Shown here one piece after another: positions 41,756-50,504 of a stretch of 64,000 nt of DNA. Each line of letters begins with the position of its first letter. The stretch's first letter is position 1. The position numbers and the translations under genes were made by a program. This DNA comes from Microbacterium sp. GCS4 (GTDB lineage Bacteria; Actinomycetota; Actinomycetes; Actinomycetales; Microbacteriaceae): positions 124,001 to 188,000 of the forward strand of contig NZ_LGYE01000003.1 in assembly GCF_001262495.1 (NCBI RefSeq), written 5' to 3'. The notes under the pieces were generated by a model. The model ran no database searches. It saw only the letters and a list, made by a program, of their open reading frames with translations, and had not been told where the DNA came from.

Positions 41756-42382
41756 TCAGCGGAGGATGCCCTTGCGCCGGGCAGCGGAAACCGCGGCCGT
41801 GCGCGACGAGACGTCGAGCTTGGAGAAGATGTGTGCGAGGTGCGACTTCACGGTCGTCTCGCTGATGAAGAGGGTCTCCGCGACCTCGGTGTTCGACCTC
41901 CCCGAGGCGACGAGCTCGAGCACCTCGATCTCCCGGCCGCTCAGGCTCACCTGCGGCGCGCGCATCCGATCGAGCAGGCGTGAGGCGATGACCGGGGCGA
42001 GGGCGCTCTCCCCGGCCGCGGCGGCACGCACCGCCGCGGTCAGCTCGTGGGGAGGGGCATCCTTGAGCAGATATCCGCTCGCTCCGGCCTCGACGGCGCC
42101 GAGGATGTCGGCATCCGAGTCGTAGTTCGTGAGGACCAGGACGTACGGTGCCGCCTCGAGCGCGCGGATGCGGCGGGTGGCGTCCGCGCCGCCGACGGTC
42201 TGCGCCGAGCCGAACTGCAGGTCCATCAGCACGACGTCGGGGTTCTCTCGTTCCGCAGCCCGCACCGCCTCATCGGGACTGTCGACCTCGGCGACGACCT
42301 CGAGATCCGGCTCGATGCTGAACAGCGCGCTGAGGCCCGCGCGGACGATGGGGTGGTCGTCGGCGATCACGAGTCGGATCAT
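41756..42382 (-). CDS. NarL/LuxR-family response regulator
   Basis: This is a 208-aa regulator. The receiver has the acidic pair IADDH, phospho-acceptor Asp54 (VVLMDLQFG), a Thr in VLTNYDS and Lys in YLLKDAPP. The C-terminal LuxR helix-turn-helix reads LSGREIEVLELVASGRSNTEVAETLFISETTVKSHLAHIFSKL. It overlaps the kinase stop (ATGA), so the pair is cotranscribed. The likely target is the divergent ABC transporter operon. Confidence 0.9.
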   Translation of the reverse strand: MIRLVIADDHPIVRAGLSALFSIEPDLEVVAEVDSPDEAVRAAERENPDVVLMDLQFGSAQTVGGADATRRIRALEAAPYVLVLTNYDSDADILGAVEAGASGYLLKDAPPHELTAAVRAAAAGESALAPVIASRLLDRMRAPQVSLSGREIEVLELVASGRSNTEVAETLFISETTVKSHLAHIFSKLDVSSRTAAVSAARRKGILR

Positions 42383-43563
42383 GAGAGCGCCTCCAGCGAG
42401 AGATCGACGGTGAGAGTGGTCCCTCGTCCGACGGCGGTGTCGAGTGTGAGAGTGCCGCCGAGCTGCTGCACGCGCTCGGCCGTGGCCCGCAACCCGAACG
42501 CGTCGGACGTCGAGAGATCCTGGGTCGGGAGGGGCGCGGCGTCGAAGCCGACCCCGTCGTCGGCGACGCTGAACCGGAGGTCGTCGCCGTCGACGGTGAT
42601 GGTCACGGTCGCGGTGCTCGCCTGCGCGTGCTGGATGACGTTCGCGATCGCCCCCTGGGTGATGCGCAGGAGAGCGGTCTGCAGATGCATGGGCAGAGCG
42701 ACCGCATCCGAGACCCGCACCCGGACGTCGAGACCCTGGTCCGCCCACTGCGTGGCGGCGAGTCGGCGCAATGCGCCAGCCAGGGTCTGGTCGTCGAGTT
42801 GCGGCGGAGTGAGCTCGCGGATGAATCGGCGGGCTTCGACGAGGTTGGCCGCTGCGGTCTCGCGGGCGAGACGGATGTGGTCGATGCCGGGGCGATCCCC
42901 ATCGGCGCGCTCGGCGGCGTGCAGCAGCATCTGGATGCTGGAGAGACCTTGCGCGAGGGTGTCGTGGATCTCCCGGGCGAGGCGCGCGCGCTCCGCGAGC
43001 ACTCCCGACTCGTGCTCGGTGGCCGCGAGCCGCCCGCGGGTCGTCAGCAGCTCCTGGACCAGCGCCTCCCGCTGCTGTGCCTCCCGGGCGAGCGCCTGGT
43101 AGCCCAGGCCGATGAGCAGCGCGACGCCGGCGCCGACGAGGGGGCCGACGACACCGCCCACGCTCCATCCGCCGTGCAGCCCCAGCGCGACGATCGCGAA
43201 GGCGGTGGATGCCAGGATCGCGGCGGAGCCCCACCACCTGCCCAGCAGATGCAGGTAGAGGAAGAACAGCGGGAAGACCAGGTAGGCGGCGTCGGCGATG
43301 AGCCATGTCAGCACGAGCCACTCGGCTGTGAGGGCCGCCAGCCAGCACGACGTCGCGAGCCGTCGGGACTGTGCGGTCCTGGCGAGGAGTGCCCCGAGCG
43401 CGTAGGTGACGCCGAGCGTCAGGGCCAGCGCGATCACCGCCGCGCTCGCGTCACGGGGATCGAGGACCGCTCGGGCGACGACCACGACGAGCAGAGCGGC
43501 GAAGAGCACGTGGAGTCCCGTCCGCAGCCCCACGAACACGGGGGTCAGAGCGGTGTGCGCCAT
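42379..43563 (-). CDS. Membrane sensor histidine kinase (HisKA_3 type)
   Basis: This 394-aa kinase has six predicted membrane segments in the first 155 residues with very short loops, so it probably senses within the membrane. A coiled region (QQREALVQELLTTRGRLAATEHESG), the phospho-acceptor His200 in RLAREIHDTLAQGLSS, and a HATPase_c domain with NVIQHA, DDGVGF and GLRATAERVQQLGG follow. It is paired with the response regulator and divergent from an ABC exporter-type pair. Confidence 0.9.
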   Translation of the reverse strand: MAHTALTPVFVGLRTGLHVLFAALLVVVVARAVLDPRDASAAVIALALTLGVTYALGALLARTAQSRRLATSCWLAALTAEWLVLTWLIADAAYLVFPLFFLYLHLLGRWWGSAAILASTAFAIVALGLHGGWSVGGVVGPLVGAGVALLIGLGYQALAREAQQREALVQELLTTRGRLAATEHESGVLAERARLAREIHDTLAQGLSSIQMLLHAAERADGDRPGIDHIRLARETAAANLVEARRFIRELTPPQLDDQTLAGALRRLAATQWADQGLDVRVRVSDAVALPMHLQTALLRITQGAIANVIQHAQASTATVTITVDGDDLRFSVADDGVGFDAAPLPTQDLSTSDAFGLRATAERVQQLGGTLTLDTAVGRGTTLTVDLSLEALS

Positions 43564-43727
43564 AGGAGGGAGTCTATGCAGGACGGAACGCGGTCACATC
43601 GTCCGAAAGGACGAGAGGCGGATCGGCATTCCGGTCGCCGGATGCTGTGCCCGCGGCGGATGACCGCGCGCGACCCGGAGGCGAGAGTGGAGGAGTCGTC
43701 GCATCGGCGGCAGGAAAGGCAGACACC

Positions 43728-44798
43728 ATGTTCGTCGCGTTGCGCGACCTCCGCTTCGCCCGCGGCCGATTCCTCCTGATCGGCTCGGTCGTCGCCCTCA
43801 TCACCGTGCTCGTGGGGTTTCTCAGCGGCCTCACCGGCGGCCTGGCCACGCAGAACGTGTCGGCTGTGCTCGGACTCCCCGGCGACCGCATCGTGTTCTC
43901 CGCTCCCGCAGCGGGTGACGGCGGGCCCAGCTTCTCCGAGTCGACGATCACCGAGCAGCAGGCCACCGCGTGGGCGGGCGTCGACGGAGTGTCCTCCGCA
44001 CGCCCCGTGGGCATCAGCCAGACCCGCGGCGAGACCGACGCCGCGCGCGCCGCGATCGCCGTGTTCGGCGTCGAGCCGGGATTCGATGCGACAGCGCCCG
44101 CGAAGGACGGGCAGATCAGTCTGACGCGTCCTGCGGCCGAGGCGCTCGACGCGGGAGTCGGTGACGACGTCACGATAGCCGGGTCCGCGTTCCGCGTCGT
44201 CGAGGTCGGCGGGGACGGCTGGTACAGCCACACCCCTGTCGTGCAGATGACGCTGGACGACTGGCAGCGATACTCCGCGGCGACCGGCAACCCCGACGCG
44301 TACGCCACCGTCCTCGCGGTCAGCGGAGCGCCGGACTGGGATGCCGCGGACACGGCGCAGTCCACCGTGTCCGAGACGCCGCTCGGATCGCTGACGGCTC
44401 TCAGCGCCTTCCGCTCCGAGATCGGCTCGCTGCTGCTCATGGTCGCGATGCTGTTCGGGATCTCGGGTCTCGTCATCGGCGCGTTCTTCACGGTCTGGAC
44501 CATCCAGCGCAAGGGAGACGTCGCCGTCCTGAAGGCTCTCGGCGCCAGCACCCGCTCGCTGATCCGCGACTCCCTCGGTCAGGCGCTGATCGTCCTGGTC
44601 GCGGGGATCGGCGCAGGGCTCGGAGTCGTCGCACTCCTCGGCACTCTCGCCGGCGGGGCGCTCCCGTTCATGCTGAACCCGCTCACCACGCTCCTGCCCG
44701 GAGCGATCATGATCGTCCTCGGCCTCGCCGGGGCCGCGTTCGCCCTTCGTTCCGTCACCTCCGCCGACCCTCTGACCGCACTCGGGAGCAACCGATGA
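43728..44798 (+). CDS. ABC transporter permease, FtsX/MacB type
   Basis: This 356-aa protein has a membrane segment at the N-terminus, a large extracytoplasmic domain (about residues 40-225) and three C-terminal segments with the FtsX core (LLMVAMLFGISGLVIGAFFTVWTIQRKGDVAVLKALGAS). This is the four-segment topology of MacB/LolC proteins, which work by transenvelope mechanics. The start is the ATG after CAGGAAAGG. It overlaps the ATPase gene by four bases. Confidence 0.87.
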   Translation: MFVALRDLRFARGRFLLIGSVVALITVLVGFLSGLTGGLATQNVSAVLGLPGDRIVFSAPAAGDGGPSFSESTITEQQATAWAGVDGVSSARPVGISQTRGETDAARAAIAVFGVEPGFDATAPAKDGQISLTRPAAEALDAGVGDDVTIAGSAFRVVEVGGDGWYSHTPVVQMTLDDWQRYSAATGNPDAYATVLAVSGAPDWDAADTAQSTVSETPLGSLTALSAFRSEIGSLLLMVAMLFGISGLVIGAFFTVWTIQRKGDVAVLKALGASTRSLIRDSLGQALIVLVAGIGAGLGVVALLGTLAGGALPFMLNPLTTLLPGAIMIVLGLAGAAFALRSVTSADPLTALGSNR

Positions 44799-45487
44799 TC
44801 CGCCTGAAGAACATCACCCTCACCTTCCCGGACGGCGACACCAGGGTGACCGCCGTCGACGACGTGTCCCTCACCGCGCGCCCCGGCACCGTGACCGGCA
44901 TCACCGGGCCCAGCGGCTCGGGCAAGTCGAGCCTGCTCGCGGTCGCCGCCACGCTCATCCGCCCCGATTCCGGAAGCGTCGCCATCGACGGCGTCGAGGT
45001 CACGACCCTGGCGCCGTCCGAGGGCGCGGCGCTGCGACGCGACCGGATCGGCATCGTCTTCCAGCAGTCCAACCTCCTCCCGTCGCTCACCGCGCGTGAG
45101 CAGCTGACCGTCATGAACGAGCTCGGCGCCCCGCACAGCCGTCGCCGTCGCGCGAGCAGCGCCGCGCACGCCGAGGACCTCCTGGAGTCCGTGGGTCTCG
45201 CCGACCATGGCGACAAGCGACCGCACCAACTGTCCGGCGGTCAGCGGCAGCGCGTCAACATCGCCAGGGCCCTCATGAACGACCCCAGTGTGCTCCTGGT
45301 CGACGAGCCGACCAGCGCGCTGGACCAGGAGCGCGGCGCGTCGATCATCGACCTCATCCTGCGGCTCACCGCGCAGCGGAACACCTCGACCCTGCTCGTC
45401 ACGCACGACCTCGTGCACCTCCCCCGCATGCACGGAGTCGTCCACCTCGTCGACGGCAGGATCGTCGACGAGCCCGCTCGCGTGTGA
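44795..45487 (+). CDS. ABC transporter ATP-binding protein, LolD/MacB type
   Basis: This is a 230-aa ATPase: Walker A GPSGSGKSS (38-46), Q-loop VFQQSNLLPSLTARE, signature LSGGQRQRV, Walker B VLLVDEPTSALD and switch His in LLVTHD. It pairs with the overlapping permease. Systems of this layout next to a NarL-type pair often act in peptide or antibiotic response. Confidence 0.92.
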   Translation: MIRLKNITLTFPDGDTRVTAVDDVSLTARPGTVTGITGPSGSGKSSLLAVAATLIRPDSGSVAIDGVEVTTLAPSEGAALRRDRIGIVFQQSNLLPSLTAREQLTVMNELGAPHSRRRRASSAAHAEDLLESVGLADHGDKRPHQLSGGQRQRVNIARALMNDPSVLLVDEPTSALDQERGASIIDLILRLTAQRNTSTLLVTHDLVHLPRMHGVVHLVDGRIVDEPARV

Positions 45488-45505
45488 CGCCGATGCGGAT
45501 GGGGG

Positions 45506-46402
45506 TCAGTGCCGTTCGTCGAAACCCCACCGGAGGCCAACGACCCCTGGTCCGAAACGCTGGCGCGCGATGTGCATGACCGGCGGGGCGGGCGAGCGGC
45601 GGTGCGCGACCTCCTCAGCCCCCGAGGTCTGGACGAAGGACTCGCACCAGGTCGGAGCAGCGTGCGGATCGAACTGCGCCCACACGATGATCTCGTGACT
45701 CGGGCGCGTGGTGGCGTGCCACAGTTCGTGCTGGGACGGGTGGTCGTCGGGGTAGGTCTCGGTGAACTCGTACAGCGCCGTCTCGCCGGGTTGGGCGGGG
45801 TCGAGCAGTTCGAAGAGCCGCCCCTCGACGAGCATCCCGGGATGCGGGTACGACGCCTTCAACCGGATGCCGCGCAGCGACGAGACCGTCGACCACGTCG
45901 TGCGAGGAGCGGGGGAGACGTTCACGACGGCGAACTCCGTCAGCACTCCCCGCGTGGACTGCAGGAGCCCCTTGGTGGTGCAGTGGCGGATACTCCCGCT
46001 CTCGTCGACCTCCGCCGTCAGGTGGGTGGTGACGTCCCTGAGACTGTCGGAGGTGGGGCATCCGAGAGCGTCGAGGGTCTCCGCGATGTCCGCCTGCAGG
46101 TCGGCGTCGCCGAGGGCGTTCTGCATCGGCGGGAGAGGTCCGGTTCTGTGGGTGGGGCCGATCAGCCGCTCCAGATGCCCCGACGGCAGGTCGAGGAGCC
46201 TCTCGATCTCTCGGACGGCGTCACGGGAGCGACCTCCCTCCGGGCGGCGTGCCCCTGATCGCCAGTAGCTGAGGGTCGTCATCGACACCGGCATCCCGTT
46301 GTCGGCGAGCCGCCGCTGCACCCAGGTGAGGGTCTGCTTCTTCCGGTACAGAGCAGCGGCGAACTCGCGGCCGAACGCACGCGGGTGATCCCTGTGCGGC
46401 AT
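45506..46402 (-). CDS. XRE-like protein with unrecognised C-terminal domain
   Basis: This is a 298-aa protein. Residues about 8-75 look like a helix-turn-helix (FAAALYRKKQTLTWVQRRLADNGMPVSMTTLSYWRSGARRP). The remaining 200 residues are beta-rich with conserved-looking spots (TTWSTVSSLRGIRLKASYPHPGMLVEGRLFELLDP, FTETYPDD, ELWHATTRPSHEIIVWAQFDP). I do not recognise this part. It is transcribed convergently with the ABC ATPase gene and may be a ligand-sensing regulator. Confidence 0.72.
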   Translation of the reverse strand: MPHRDHPRAFGREFAAALYRKKQTLTWVQRRLADNGMPVSMTTLSYWRSGARRPEGGRSRDAVREIERLLDLPSGHLERLIGPTHRTGPLPPMQNALGDADLQADIAETLDALGCPTSDSLRDVTTHLTAEVDESGSIRHCTTKGLLQSTRGVLTEFAVVNVSPAPRTTWSTVSSLRGIRLKASYPHPGMLVEGRLFELLDPAQPGETALYEFTETYPDDHPSQHELWHATTRPSHEIIVWAQFDPHAAPTWCESFVQTSGAEEVAHRRSPAPPVMHIARQRFGPGVVGLRWGFDERH

Positions 46403-46466
46403 CCTCGCCTCCGTCTCCTCCGGGAACGCAGAGCGTCAGCGTAGCGCGGATGCCACCGCGGGGTCG

Positions 46467-47225
46467 CTAGAGGAGCGTCTCGGAGATCACCGCCGCTGCG
46501 CGCCGCACCTCCATACTCACGGTCGGGATGTCCGCCTCGGTGAGGTCGGACGTGCTGGCTGCGATCTGCACCCCGGCGATGCAGAGTCCCTCGTGGTCGA
46601 ACACCGGAGCGGCGATCGATGCCACGCCGATGGCTCGGCCGTTGCGCGACCAGCAGTAGCCGTCGCGGCGGATGTGCGCCAGTTCTCGGCGGAACTCGCG
46701 AGCGGTGACGTGCGTGCCGTCGGCCCTGTCGAGACGGGAGTCGCTGGCGAGCAGGTCGTCGAGCTCCTGCTCGGTGAGGTAGGCGGCGAGGACCTTGCCG
46801 GCGCCCTGGGTCAGCGGCAGGCGCTCGCCGACGGGGAGGACGTACCTCATCGGGCGGACGCCCTCGATGCGGGAGACGACGGCGCGCGACAGCCCGGTGC
46901 GGACGAAGAGGGATGCCGTGAGACCCGTCGCGCTGGCCAGGTCCTGCAGATGGGGGAGTGCCGAGGCGACGAGGGGGCTGGACAGCAGATACGCGTGGGC
47001 TCCGAAGAGCAGGGCGACACCGGGCCGGTAGCCGCCGTCGTCGCGCTCGACCCGCCCGCGCGCTTCGAGCACGTTGAGGATGCGCTGCGTCGTGGCGACG
47101 TGCAGGCCCGCGCGCCGGGCGACCTCGGTCAGACGCAGCGGCTGGCGGCTGTTGTCGAGCACTTCGAGCACGTCGATGGCGCGCTCGAGCGAGCGCATGG
47201 TGTTCGACTCGGCCGTTGTCGACAT
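46467..47225 (-). CDS. IclR-family transcriptional regulator
   Basis: This is a 252-aa IclR protein: the winged helix SLERAIDVLEVLDNSRQPLRLTEVARRAGLHVATTQRILNVLEARG, then the effector domain with GAGKVLAAYLTEQELDDLL and GVASIAAPVFDHEG. It lies 12 bp after the D-2-hydroxyacid dehydrogenase gene in the same operon and probably controls that gene and the divergent tct operon. Confidence 0.9.
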   Translation of the reverse strand: MSTTAESNTMRSLERAIDVLEVLDNSRQPLRLTEVARRAGLHVATTQRILNVLEARGRVERDDGGYRPGVALLFGAHAYLLSSPLVASALPHLQDLASATGLTASLFVRTGLSRAVVSRIEGVRPMRYVLPVGERLPLTQGAGKVLAAYLTEQELDDLLASDSRLDRADGTHVTAREFRRELAHIRRDGYCWSRNGRAIGVASIAAPVFDHEGLCIAGVQIAASTSDLTEADIPTVSMEVRRAAAVISETLL

Positions 47226-47237
47226 CGCGGGGCTCTC

Positions 47238-48224
47238 CTACCCGGTGACGAGGTTCTGGCGGTACCCCGGGTTCACCACATTACGAGGCGGACGCCCCTG
47301 CAGAAAGTCGACGACGGATTCCACGGCAACCCTGGCCGACTCGTCGCGGGCCTGGGAGGTCGATCCGCCGATGTGGGCGGTGACGAACGCCCGGGGGTGA
47401 TCGCGCAGCGCGCTCGAAGCGGCGAGAGGTTCCTCCTCGACGACGTCGAGGGCGGCACCGGCCAGGTCCCCCGCATCCAGGGCCGCGATCAGGGCATTCT
47501 CGTCGACGACCGGTCCGCGCGCGGTGTTGACGAGGTAGGCCGTGCGCTTCATCCGCCGCAGCGCGTCTGCGTCGATGAGATGGCGCGTCTCGGGCGTGAG
47601 GGCGATGTGCAGGCTGACGACGTCGGCCTCGTCGAGCACCTGCTCGAAGGGCACGAGCGCGATGTCGTGGTCGGCAGCGTAGCCGCGGTCGGCGTAGGGG
47701 TCGTGGGCGACGACGCGCATGCCGAGAGCCTGAGCGTGTTGCGCGACGGTGCGTCCGATGGCGCCGAGCCCCACGATGCCCAGCGTCGAGCTGTCGAGCT
47801 GCAGGCCGGTGGGTCGGGCCCACGCTCCCTCACGCACGCTGCGCATGGCTTCGGGGACCTTGCGCGCCAGCATGAGGATGAACGTCAGCGCGAGCTCGGC
47901 CACCGCGGCACTGTTGACTCCGGGGGCGTTGCAGACGGCGATGCCGCGAGACGCCGCCGCGGCGGTGTCGATGCTGTCGTAGCCCACGCCCGTGCGGGCG
48001 ATGATGCGCAGGTCCCGCGCCGATGCGAGCACGCCCTCGTCGAAGCGGTCGCTGCCCGCGATGACGCCGGAGACCCCCTCCAGGAGGCTCTCCAGCTCCC
48101 CGGGCTTCCGCTGACCGCGCAGCGGCGCGTGCACGGTGTCGAAGCCCGCCTCCCGCAACGCGAGATCGGTGGCATCCCCCGGTCGGAGGAACGCGGAGGT
48201 GACGAGGATGCGAGCGGTGCCCAT
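47238..48224 (-). CDS. D-isomer-specific 2-hydroxyacid dehydrogenase
   Basis: This 328-aa NAD-dependent enzyme has the family layout. The nucleotide fold is LGIVGLGAIGRTVAQHAQALGMRVVAHDPYAD. Catalytic Arg is in VNTARGPVVDE, Glu in DVVEEEPL and His in TAHIGGST. It interconverts a D-2-hydroxy acid and its 2-oxo acid. It diverges from the tripartite carboxylate transporter genes, so the transported acid or a product is the likely substrate. Start MGTARILVTS follows GGGAAA. Confidence 0.88.
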   Translation of the reverse strand: MGTARILVTSAFLRPGDATDLALREAGFDTVHAPLRGQRKPGELESLLEGVSGVIAGSDRFDEGVLASARDLRIIARTGVGYDSIDTAAAASRGIAVCNAPGVNSAAVAELALTFILMLARKVPEAMRSVREGAWARPTGLQLDSSTLGIVGLGAIGRTVAQHAQALGMRVVAHDPYADRGYAADHDIALVPFEQVLDEADVVSLHIALTPETRHLIDADALRRMKRTAYLVNTARGPVVDENALIAALDAGDLAGAALDVVEEEPLAASSALRDHPRAFVTAHIGGSTSQARDESARVAVESVVDFLQGRPPRNVVNPGYRQNLVTG

Positions 48225-48365
48225 GGCGGTTTCCCTTTCCCGATCCGCCCCGCGTCGGTCCTCGGGCTGCGAGGTGGAGCGGGCCGGAGGTGTCGAGACC
48301 CGCATCGAGCGCGGCCTTGACGTTCACGACTTTGTGGGTCGATAATGACACAACCGCACCAATTT

Positions 48366-48391
48366 TGATAGCTCTTATCACTCTGTGATAA
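48366..48391. promoter_or_regulatory. IclR-type operator in the dehydrogenase/tct divergent promoter
   Basis: TTATCAC-TCT-GTGATAA (48375-48391) is a perfect 7-3-7 dyad. It overlaps TGATA-N5-TATCA (48366-48380). They sit 39 bp before the tctB start and 142 bp from the dehydrogenase start. Confidence 0.65.
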
Positions 48392-48429
48392 TCCGGGACC
48401 AGTCAAAGATGACGAGGAAGCGCACCGCC

Positions 48430-48972
48430 ATGGCACCAGAAGACCTGCGAACAGGCACGATCGGGTTCCCCGAGTACGTGCGATCCATTCCGGGAGTAGT
48501 GGCCGCCGCGCTGTTCCTGCTCTTCGGGCTCGCCACCGCGGTGGCTGCGATCCCGCTCGGACTGTGGACCCCACTCGGTCCAGGTCCGGGCTTCTTCCCG
48601 CTGTGGACCGGGCTGATCGTGGCAGCGGCGTCGGCGGTCTGGGGGCTGGGGCAGTGGCGCCGGCCGAACATCGTCGAGCACGCGGCCACGCCGGAGGCCG
48701 CCGCAGCCGAGGTCCCGGCCACACCGCGCCAGATCATCACGACGCTCGTGTCGCTGCTCGCGTTGGCCGCCCTGCTCGAAGTGCTCGGCTTCCAGCTCAG
48801 TGTCTTCCTGTTCCTCGTCTTCCAACTGAAGTTCGTGGCCCGCCGCTCATGGCTGCTCACCGGCATCCTCTCCCTGGCAGGCAGCTTCGGCGTCTACAGC
48901 CTGTTCTCCAACGTGCTGAGCGTGCCGCTGTCCGGCGCGGGCATCCCCTTCCTCTACGACCTGGGGCTGTAG
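48430..48972 (+). CDS. tctB: Tripartite tricarboxylate transporter, small membrane subunit TctB
   Basis: This is a protein of about 180 aa with four membrane segments and the TctB pattern (VAAALFLLFGLATAVAAIPLGLWTPLGPGPGFFPLWTGLIV, GFQLSVFLFLVFQLKFVARRSW). The ATG at 48430 is chosen because GAGGAAG lies ten bases upstream; longer N-termini add only basic residues. It is followed after two bases by tctA. Confidence 0.85.
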   Translation: MAPEDLRTGTIGFPEYVRSIPGVVAAALFLLFGLATAVAAIPLGLWTPLGPGPGFFPLWTGLIVAAASAVWGLGQWRRPNIVEHAATPEAAAAEVPATPRQIITTLVSLLALAALLEVLGFQLSVFLFLVFQLKFVARRSWLLTGILSLAGSFGVYSLFSNVLSVPLSGAGIPFLYDLGL

Positions 48973-48974
48973 GA

Positions 48975-50483
48975 ATGAACACCTGGGACTACCTCCTGCA
49001 GGGACTCGCCGCCGCAGCGACTCCCGAGAACCTCATGTTCGCCCTGATCGGATGCCTCGTCGGCACGGTGCTGGGTCTGCTGCCCGGCATCGGATCGACG
49101 GCCGGCATCGCGATCCTCCTGCCGCTGACCTTCGGCATGGATCCCGCATCGGCGATCATCATGCTCGCCGCCATCTTCTACGGCACCGCGTACGGCGGGA
49201 CCATCACGAGCGTCCTCCTCAACATCCCCGGCGAGGGGGAGTCCGCGATCACGTGCATCGACGGCTACGCCATGACGAAGAAGGGCCGCGGAGGCGTCGC
49301 GCTCACCGTCGCCGGCATCGGGTCCTTCATCGGCGGCACGGTCGCGACGATCGCCCTGGTGATCGCCGCGCAGCCGCTGGCGAGCCTGGGCCTGCTCATC
49401 GGACCTCCCGAGTTCTTCGCTCTCGTGGTCGTCGGTCTCGCGCTGCTGGTGGGCCTCGTGGGGCGCTCCGTCTCGGCCGGCGTCATCTCGGCTGGCATCG
49501 GCATGGTCATCGCCATGGTCGGCATCGACCCCGTCGAAGGCCTGCCGCGCTTCACCTTCGGCAGTGAGCACCTGCTCGACGGCATCAGCATCGTGCCCGT
49601 GCTGGTCGGCATCTTCGGCCTCGGCGAGCTGCTGCACGTCTCGGCCGGCGGCACGGTCCGCGCCCGCAGCCCCAAGCTGCGCGAGCTCATCCCGAGTCGC
49701 ACCGACCTGCGCCGTGCCGCTCCCGCCGTCGGTCGCGGCACCCTCATCGGCGCGGGCATCGGCGTCGTGCCCGGCATCACCAGCACGATCTCCTCCCTCA
49801 TCGCGTACAGCACCGAACGGCGCGTCGGACGGTTCCGCCGCCAGCTAGGGTCCGGGGCGATCGAGGGTGTCGCCGCCCCGGAGACGGCGAACAACGCGCA
49901 CGCCAACGCCGCGTTCATCCCGCTGTTCACCCTGGGGATCCCGGCTTCGCCCGCCATCGCGGTGCTGATGGGCGCCTTCCTGCAGAACGGCCTCGTACCG
50001 GGGCCGTTGCTGTTCCAGACCGATCCGCTGCTGGTGTGGACCGTGATCGCCAGCCTGTTCATCGGCAACGCGCTGCTGCTCGTGCTGAACGTGCCCCTCG
50101 TGGGGCTGTGGACGAAGGTGCTGGCCATCCCGTTTCCCGTGCTGGCTGCCGTTGTCTACGTGTTCATCTTCGTCGGCACCTACGCCGTCAACCGCAGCAT
50201 CGTCGACATCTTCATCATGATCGCCTTCGGCCTGCTGGGACTGGCGTTCCGCCGGCTGGACCTGCCCCTCGCCCCGCTCGTGCTCACGCTCGTGCTCGGG
50301 CCGCTTCTCGAGTCCGCCCTCCGACAGACGCTGCAGATCTCCAACGGCGACTTCGGCTTCTTCCTGTCCCGCCCGATCGCGCTCGTCCTGCTGGGCGTGG
50401 CGTCGCTCATCCTCATCCTGTCCGCGATCGGAGGGCGCCGTCTGAAGGCGCGCGCCCATCTGCCCGTCGACTCCGAAGTCTGA
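48975..50483 (+). CDS. tctA: Tripartite tricarboxylate transporter, large membrane subunit TctA
   Basis: This is a 502-aa, roughly 12-segment protein. TctA signatures are clear: LPGIGSTAGIAILLPLTFGMDPASAIIMLAAIFYGTAYGGTITSVLLNIPGE near the N-terminus, and GVAAPETANNAHANAAFIPLFTLGIPASPAIAVLMGAF in the second half. It forms the channel for a carboxylate delivered by the binding protein TctC and is driven by an ion gradient. Confidence 0.93.
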   Translation: MNTWDYLLQGLAAAATPENLMFALIGCLVGTVLGLLPGIGSTAGIAILLPLTFGMDPASAIIMLAAIFYGTAYGGTITSVLLNIPGEGESAITCIDGYAMTKKGRGGVALTVAGIGSFIGGTVATIALVIAAQPLASLGLLIGPPEFFALVVVGLALLVGLVGRSVSAGVISAGIGMVIAMVGIDPVEGLPRFTFGSEHLLDGISIVPVLVGIFGLGELLHVSAGGTVRARSPKLRELIPSRTDLRRAAPAVGRGTLIGAGIGVVPGITSTISSLIAYSTERRVGRFRRQLGSGAIEGVAAPETANNAHANAAFIPLFTLGIPASPAIAVLMGAFLQNGLVPGPLLFQTDPLLVWTVIASLFIGNALLLVLNVPLVGLWTKVLAIPFPVLAAVVYVFIFVGTYAVNRSIVDIFIMIAFGLLGLAFRRLDLPLAPLVLTLVLGPLLESALRQTLQISNGDFGFFLSRPIALVLLGVASLILILSAIGGRRLKARAHLPVDSEV

Positions 50484-50504
50484 CCGCTGCAAAGGAGCAC
50501 CATC

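Noticed and set aside
43600..43613. CGTCC-GAAA-GGACG hairpin in the kinase/ABC divergent promoter as an operator
   Set aside because: A 5-bp stem in GC-rich DNA is easily found by chance; no second copy supports it.
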